Assembly: GCA_900539525.1 (NCBI GenBank)
Contig: UQCM01000043.1
Span: 1 to 24,312, forward strand
Reading direction: 5' to 3'
Source: an uncultured Blautia sp.
GTDB lineage: Bacteria > Bacillota > Clostridia > Lachnospirales > Lachnospiraceae
Length of the DNA stretch: 24,312 nt
Positions within the stretch are counted from its first letter, which is position 1. The number at the start of each line of letters is the position of its first letter. The translations under genes were made by a program, and so were the position numbers. Below the pieces are notes generated by a model. The model saw only the letters and a list, made by a program, of their open reading frames with translations. It ran no database searches and was not told where the DNA came from. This document shows positions 20,878 through 24,312 of this stretch, in pieces.

Positions 20878-23334
20878 TTATTCCCCGGTAATATGATAGC
20901 TTTTTCCTGCTTCTGTCCGGAAGGAAATCTGATTCTCCCTATCGATGGAAACACGGACCGGTTGTCCCTCTTCATCACGCACCATTGCCCGGCTGATATT
21001 CTCAGAACGCACGGTGGCCGTCTGCCCCAGATTCGAGCGAATCGTGATTTCTTCCGGCTGCATGTCCTTCCATCGGATACCGACCTCAAAGTTTCCTCTG
21101 GCAAGCAGACCCTTCACTTCTCCGTCTTTCCATGCCGGAGGCAGTGCCGGGAGGATGCTGATGTAACCCTGGTTGCTCTGCATCAGAAGCTCCGCCACAC
21201 TGGCTGTATATCCAAAGTTTCCGTCGATCTGATAAGGCGGATGGAAGCTCCACAGGTTTGGCAGGAGCCCTGCGCAAAGCAGATCCCCGATCACATGATA
21301 CGCGCAGTCTCCTCTGCCGATCCTCGCCCAGGAGCTGATGCGCTGAACCCGCCCCCAGGGTGTCGTATGTTCGGTACGGTGATACAGGGAATACTCTGCG
21401 GCATCCCGAAGCTCCTTTGTATCCTCCGAGATCAGATCCCCCGGGTACAGCCCCAGCAGATGGGACATGTGTCTGTGCTCAAAGCCTTCTCCCATCCGGT
21501 TTCCATTTGCATCCTGATTGAACGTCGTTTCTTCGAACCACTCTTTGATCTGTCCGCTCTCTCCGATTTCCACAGGTCCCTTCAGATGATCCAGCTTCTC
21601 CTGCCAGCTTTCCAGCAGCTGTGGAGACTCCCCGCAGAGCTTCCCGGCTGTGATCGTATCGTTATAGAGCTGCCAGATCAGCGTCTGCTCATAGGTATTC
21701 CCATCGGTTCTCGGACCATGCTCTGGCGAGTAGGCCGGTGAAGACACATACTTTCCATCCGCATCCTTAACCAGCATCTGATCATACAGTACGGCAGCCT
21801 CCTTCATCACAGGATAAATATTTTCTTTCAGGTAATTCAGGTCGCCGGTATACTCATAGTGCTCCCAGCAGTTCTGCAGGATCCACGGCACTCCTGCCGG
21901 AGACCATCCCCACTCAAAGTTCCATCCCGGACAGGTCCAGCCGTAGGGATTGTTCTGGGTGTGTGCCATGAACCCGTTTTCCGGCTTCTCTTTTGTACTC
22001 TCGATCCCGGCATAGATCTTCGCCGTCACTCGCCCCGGCTCTCTTAAGGAATCCACATATGCGATCAGTGGATCTGCACACTCTGTCAGGTTTGTCAGAT
22101 AGACCGGCCAGTAGTTCATCTGCAGGTTCACATTCAGATGGTAGTCGGAATGCCAGCAGGAATCATTCTTTCCTGCCCATATGCCCTGGAGATTGGAAGG
22201 AAGTGTCACTGCTTCCCCCTTTCTCGCCTCTCTCGAGGACTGGATCGTCAGATAACGCCCATACTGGAACAGCAGGGTCTCCAGCTGTCTCTTCTCTCCT
22301 TCCGAAGCGATCTCTTTATGATACCTGTCCAGCAGCTGATCGGTGGGATACGCAGAAGCCTCCTGCCCCAGATCCAGCTCTGTCCTTCCGAAGATTCTCT
22401 GATAGTCGGCCAGGTGATCCGCCTCTGTCTGCACATATCCCTTCTGCATGGCCCCATCCACATAGCCTTCCGCCTTTTCTCTGAGCCGGTCAGCCGTCTC
22501 CCCGGTACGGTACGCAGGATATTCATTTTTATAATCCGTGACAATGGATGTGTAGATCGTCACCGCCGTGGCGCCTTTTACCTGCACGCTTCCGTCGCCC
22601 CGGTCCAGAAGCTCTCCGCCTTCCGACACGATCTTCGTAGTGGAATGAAACTGAAGCTGATTGTCCGACAACTGTCCGGCAATGGAAATCATGCCTCCCT
22701 GTGCCTCTCTGGTAAAGGTTCTGGCACCGGATGCATTTCCTCCCTCATCCGGAATCACTCTGACCCGAAGGCTGAGTGCCGCCGCACGGTCTGTACACAG
22801 CCGGACTGCCAGCACATTATCCGGATAGCTGACAAAACAGGTTCTGGTATAGTGTGTGCCGCCGCAGATGAAAGAAAAGCCGGCCTCTGCTGTATACAGA
22901 TTCAGCTCCCTCTCATATCCGGTAACCTCTGCCTCATCGACTCCTTCAAACTCCAGATACAGATTTCCGTAGCTTAGAAAATACCCGTAGCCTCTGGTTC
23001 CATCCTCGTCACTCAGTCCTGTCAGCTCATCGCAAAGTCTGCCTCCGGTCTCCCGATCTCCTTTCCGGAAGCATTCCTGGATTTCTTTCATAGTCTGTCC
23101 GTTTCTTCCTTTTTCCGGCAGATTTCCACCCTGATAGTCGCGTCCTGCTGCCGGACCTCCCGACCAGAGGGACTTTTCATTTAACTGGATCCGCTCTGCT
23201 GTGATGCCCCCAAACACACTGGCTCCTATGGAGCTGTTTCCAATGGGAAGGCTCCACTGTTCCCATCCCTCATAGGTATCCTCTGCCGGAGAGGTGTACC
23301 ATAACCGTAAATCCTTCTTCTGTTCTCCCGTCAC
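20878..23334 (-). CDS. GH95 family alpha-L-fucosidase, cytoplasmic
   Basis: The 818-residue protein is a full-length glycoside hydrolase of family 95, which removes alpha-1,2-linked L-fucose (some members L-galactose) by inversion. The N-terminal beta domain starts LRLWYTSPAEDTYEGWEQWS, then LPIGNSSIGASVFGG. Family residues are in place: N401 and N403 (HLNVNLQMNYW), E538 (SPAYSPEHGP) and D704 (QIDGNFG), corresponding to N421, N423, E566 and D766 of the Bifidobacterium AfcA enzyme. There is no signal peptide, so it should act on imported oligosaccharides such as 2'-fucosyllactose or mucin fragments. It uses a GTG start (23334), supported by AAGGAGGAA 7 nt upstream. No transporter or fucose genes lie beside it. 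It follows the truncated phosphoesterase by 30 nt and probably shares its promoter. Confidence 0.92.
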   Translation of the reverse strand: MTGEQKKDLRLWYTSPAEDTYEGWEQWSLPIGNSSIGASVFGGITAERIQLNEKSLWSGGPAAGRDYQGGNLPEKGRNGQTMKEIQECFRKGDRETGGRLCDELTGLSDEDGTRGYGYFLSYGNLYLEFEGVDEAEVTGYERELNLYTAEAGFSFICGGTHYTRTCFVSYPDNVLAVRLCTDRAAALSLRVRVIPDEGGNASGARTFTREAQGGMISIAGQLSDNQLQFHSTTKIVSEGGELLDRGDGSVQVKGATAVTIYTSIVTDYKNEYPAYRTGETADRLREKAEGYVDGAMQKGYVQTEADHLADYQRIFGRTELDLGQEASAYPTDQLLDRYHKEIASEGEKRQLETLLFQYGRYLTIQSSREARKGEAVTLPSNLQGIWAGKNDSCWHSDYHLNVNLQMNYWPVYLTNLTECADPLIAYVDSLREPGRVTAKIYAGIESTKEKPENGFMAHTQNNPYGWTCPGWNFEWGWSPAGVPWILQNCWEHYEYTGDLNYLKENIYPVMKEAAVLYDQMLVKDADGKYVSSPAYSPEHGPRTDGNTYEQTLIWQLYNDTITAGKLCGESPQLLESWQEKLDHLKGPVEIGESGQIKEWFEETTFNQDANGNRMGEGFEHRHMSHLLGLYPGDLISEDTKELRDAAEYSLYHRTEHTTPWGRVQRISSWARIGRGDCAYHVIGDLLCAGLLPNLWSFHPPYQIDGNFGYTASVAELLMQSNQGYISILPALPPAWKDGEVKGLLARGNFEVGIRWKDMQPEEITIRSNLGQTATVRSENISRAMVRDEEGQPVRVSIDRENQISFRTEAGKSYHITGE

Positions 23335-23364
23335 TTCTCTTCCTCCTTTTCTCAGCAGGTAAAG

Positions 23365-23748
23365 TCATTTGTGAATTTCTTTGTCAATGCTGTATGCACC
23401 GCCCATGACAACCGTCTGCTTTCCATTCAGGTCGAATATCTCACCGTCCTTTGCAAACAAAAGACCAGGATATTCTTCTTCATAATATACCGTTCCACCA
23501 TGCCACAGCTTTTCCTTGTAGCTGTCTAACGTATATGGTCGCTGTTCATGGTTTCCATGAATGGCAAATATCGTGATTGGCAGAGACTCCAGCATTCCCT
23601 TTTTCAGGCTGTCATATCTTGCCCCACTGAAATTGATACCTGCATCCCCTAAAATAATAAGTATATCGTCATGCGAAGTCTGAAAACGCCTGCAAAATGC
23701 CTCAATCCGTTCAAATCTTCCATGTGTATCACCTGTAATATATATCAT
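23365..23748 (-). pseudogene. C-terminally truncated metallophosphoesterase
   Basis: The 127 residues carry the first half of a calcineurin-like phosphoesterase: metal ligands D7 and H9 in GDTHGRF, D35 in ILGDAG, and N66-H67 in IHGNHE. The frame stops right after MGGAYSIDKEIHK. Related proteins normally continue for about 100 residues with further His ligands, so the metal site is incomplete. GGAAAGG precedes the start at 23748; a frame opening at 23784 lies in the promoter. GH95 begins 30 nt after the stop, suggesting that a deletion or rearrangement joined the two. A short functional variant cannot be excluded, but the missing C-terminal ligands argue against activity. Confidence 0.7.
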
Positions 23749-23788
23749 AGTTTCATCCTTTCCGGGTGCCTGTAAAACAAGCACCCTT

Positions 23789-23797
23789 ATTATACCA
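23789..23797 (-). promoter_or_regulatory. Extended -10 promoter of the phosphoesterase/GH95 unit
   Basis: On the minus strand TGGTATAAT (23797-23789) is a perfect extended -10 box; no good -35 is seen, as is usual for this type. A leader hairpin GGGTGC/GCACCC (23786-23781 with 23769-23764) follows directly and ends just before the ribosome site. Confidence 0.6.
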
Positions 23798-23805
23798 TAA
23801 CCTGT

Positions 23806-24030
23806 TTACAGAATGGAAAAAATCTTCTCATAAATATCCTGATGCTTCCATACCACATTCAGCCGGTTTTCATCCACAACCTCAGCCTTTAAAATCAATG
23901 CTGCCATAATATCGTATTTTTCCAAATGAATATACTTCTTTATTTCAAATGCGTTCTGATACTGTCTCTGTTCTTCATCTTCTACCAAGAGTTTTGCTTC
24001 CATTTCATCAATGGCAGATAAAAATTGCAC
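23806..24030 (-). pseudogene. C-terminal fragment of an unidentified protein, possibly a serine recombinase
   Basis: The 74-residue frame can only start at a GTG (24030) without a good ribosome site, and it overlaps the preceding broken frame by 23 nt. Its end, YDIMAALILKAEVVDENRLN then VVWKHQDIYEKI, resembles the last segment of large serine recombinases (Leu-rich helix, I-x-V, a basic strand, then YQD-x-YEK). This likeness is from memory and weak. A coiled, charged stretch (EMEAKLLVEDEEQRQYQ) precedes it, which also suits that family. Most likely it is the tail of a decayed gene whose earlier part is the neighbouring frame at 24008-24260. Confidence 0.4.
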
Positions 24031-24260
24031 CTTCTATTTCACCATATATCTGTTCCATATTACTCAGCAACTCAATCATATCATCGGTATAAATTTTTGT
24101 ACTATATACCAAATGGATATAAGCCCCATCATCATCATAGTTTTGTAAATGGACATCCCCTACCTCTTTTGAACGCTCTTCTATTACATCCCTTTTTGTC
24201 TCCATATATAGTTTAAGTCCTATTGGTCCATCCCAATATTTTCTAGTAATAAGTTCATCT
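24008..24260 (-). pseudogene. 5'-truncated gene fragment next to an IS605 end
   Basis: The frame reads ITRKYWDGPIGLKLYMETKR, then DVIEERSKEVGDVHLQNYDD, and ends after EIEGAIFICH. It has no convincing start: it is open across the IS605 end into the element itself, so its first codons were probably lost at insertion. The acidic, beta-rich sequence is not one I recognise. It overlaps the next frame (23806-24030) by 23 nt in a different frame with a TAG just upstream of the alternative start, which looks like a frameshift joining two parts of one former gene. An internal ATG (METKR) exists but without a ribosome site. Confidence 0.4.
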
Positions 24261-24312
24261 TGACACTCCCCACAGCTAAAGCAGGGGGATTCTTGTTTCA
24301 ACCACTACTGCA
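24261..24312 (-). mobile_element. Right end of an IS200/IS605-family element (partial)
   Basis: On the minus strand GAATCCCCCTGCTTTAGC then TGTGGGGAGTGTCA is the well-known right-end sequence of TnpB-carrying IS605-family elements. It folds as TCCCC/GGGGA with an inner GC-TAAA-GC. The element continues beyond the window edge at 24312; its outer border is near 24261, next to the flank AAGATGAAC. These elements leave no target duplication. Confidence 0.7.
24276..24311 (-). CDS. tnpB: Last codons of tnpB (partial, enters from outside the window)
   Basis: In one minus-strand frame the last bases of the window read AVVVETRIPLL followed by TAG (24278-24276). A short Val-rich, Glu-Thr tail ending inside the right-end hairpin is what I would expect of TnpB proteins in this family. 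TnpB is an RNA-guided nuclease that helps keep the element at its site. Only eleven residues are visible, so the call depends on the adjacent element end. Confidence 0.5.
   Translation of the reverse strand, partial: AVVVETRIPLL

Noticed and set aside
20893..21741. 282-codon plus-strand frame opposite the GH95 gene
   Set aside because: Composition and position are those of an antisense shadow; the GH95 frame carries all catalytic motifs. The 279-codon frame at 22138-22977 is the same case.

Overview
The window looks like chromosomal DNA of an anaerobic, low-to-mid GC Firmicute, most likely a gut Lachnospiraceae (Clostridia). The signs are a large Alu-type SRP RNA, strong AGGAGG ribosome sites, a DUF512 PDZ/radical-SAM protein, an NrdG-type activase, a cytoplasmic GH95 fucosidase, an AAA-ATPase/DUF1703 protein, and traces of IS66-like and IS605-like elements. 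The genus cannot be fixed from this sequence alone.

Layout. 1-3012: a vegetative promoter, a yybP-ykoY (Mn2+) riboswitch with its terminator, and a P2-type cation ATPase. 3013-3422: a 70-residue XRE regulator behind two inverted repeats. 3480-4991 (minus): a DUF512 radical-SAM protein with three stacked hairpins at its 3' end. 5022-12837 (minus): rpoB-rpoC, with promoter and upstream terminator interleaved, and without rplJ/rplL in front. 12843-13011: a 153-bp foldback element with 8-bp target duplications and IS66-like ends, sitting exactly at the stop codon of a 26-residue membrane micro-ORF. 13007-15112 (minus): citrate synthase, a two-helix membrane protein and the micro-ORF, probably one transcript. 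15146-15961: a Uma2-type nuclease gene diverging from a homocysteine methyltransferase with a long structured leader. 16848-17198: shared terminator and thioredoxin. 17371-17707 (minus): SRP RNA with its own promoter. 17704-20008 (minus): AAA/DUF1703 protein translationally coupled to tadA. 20032-20841: NrdG-like activase. 20878-23797 (minus): GH95 fucosidase behind a truncated metallophosphoesterase. 23806-24312: broken gene remnants and the right end of an IS605-family element with the last codons of tnpB.

Most of the window is housekeeping (transcription, protein targeting, tRNA editing, redox, one-carbon and central metabolism). I see no defence island, CRISPR array, prophage or biosynthetic cluster. 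The most unusual material is intergenic: the IS66-like foldback element and its relic, a long palindrome found twice, the structured methyltransferase leader, the micro-ORF next to rpoB, and the gene wreckage beside the IS605 end. Residue numbers are counted from the start codons given here; functional statements rest on recognised motifs, not database searches.
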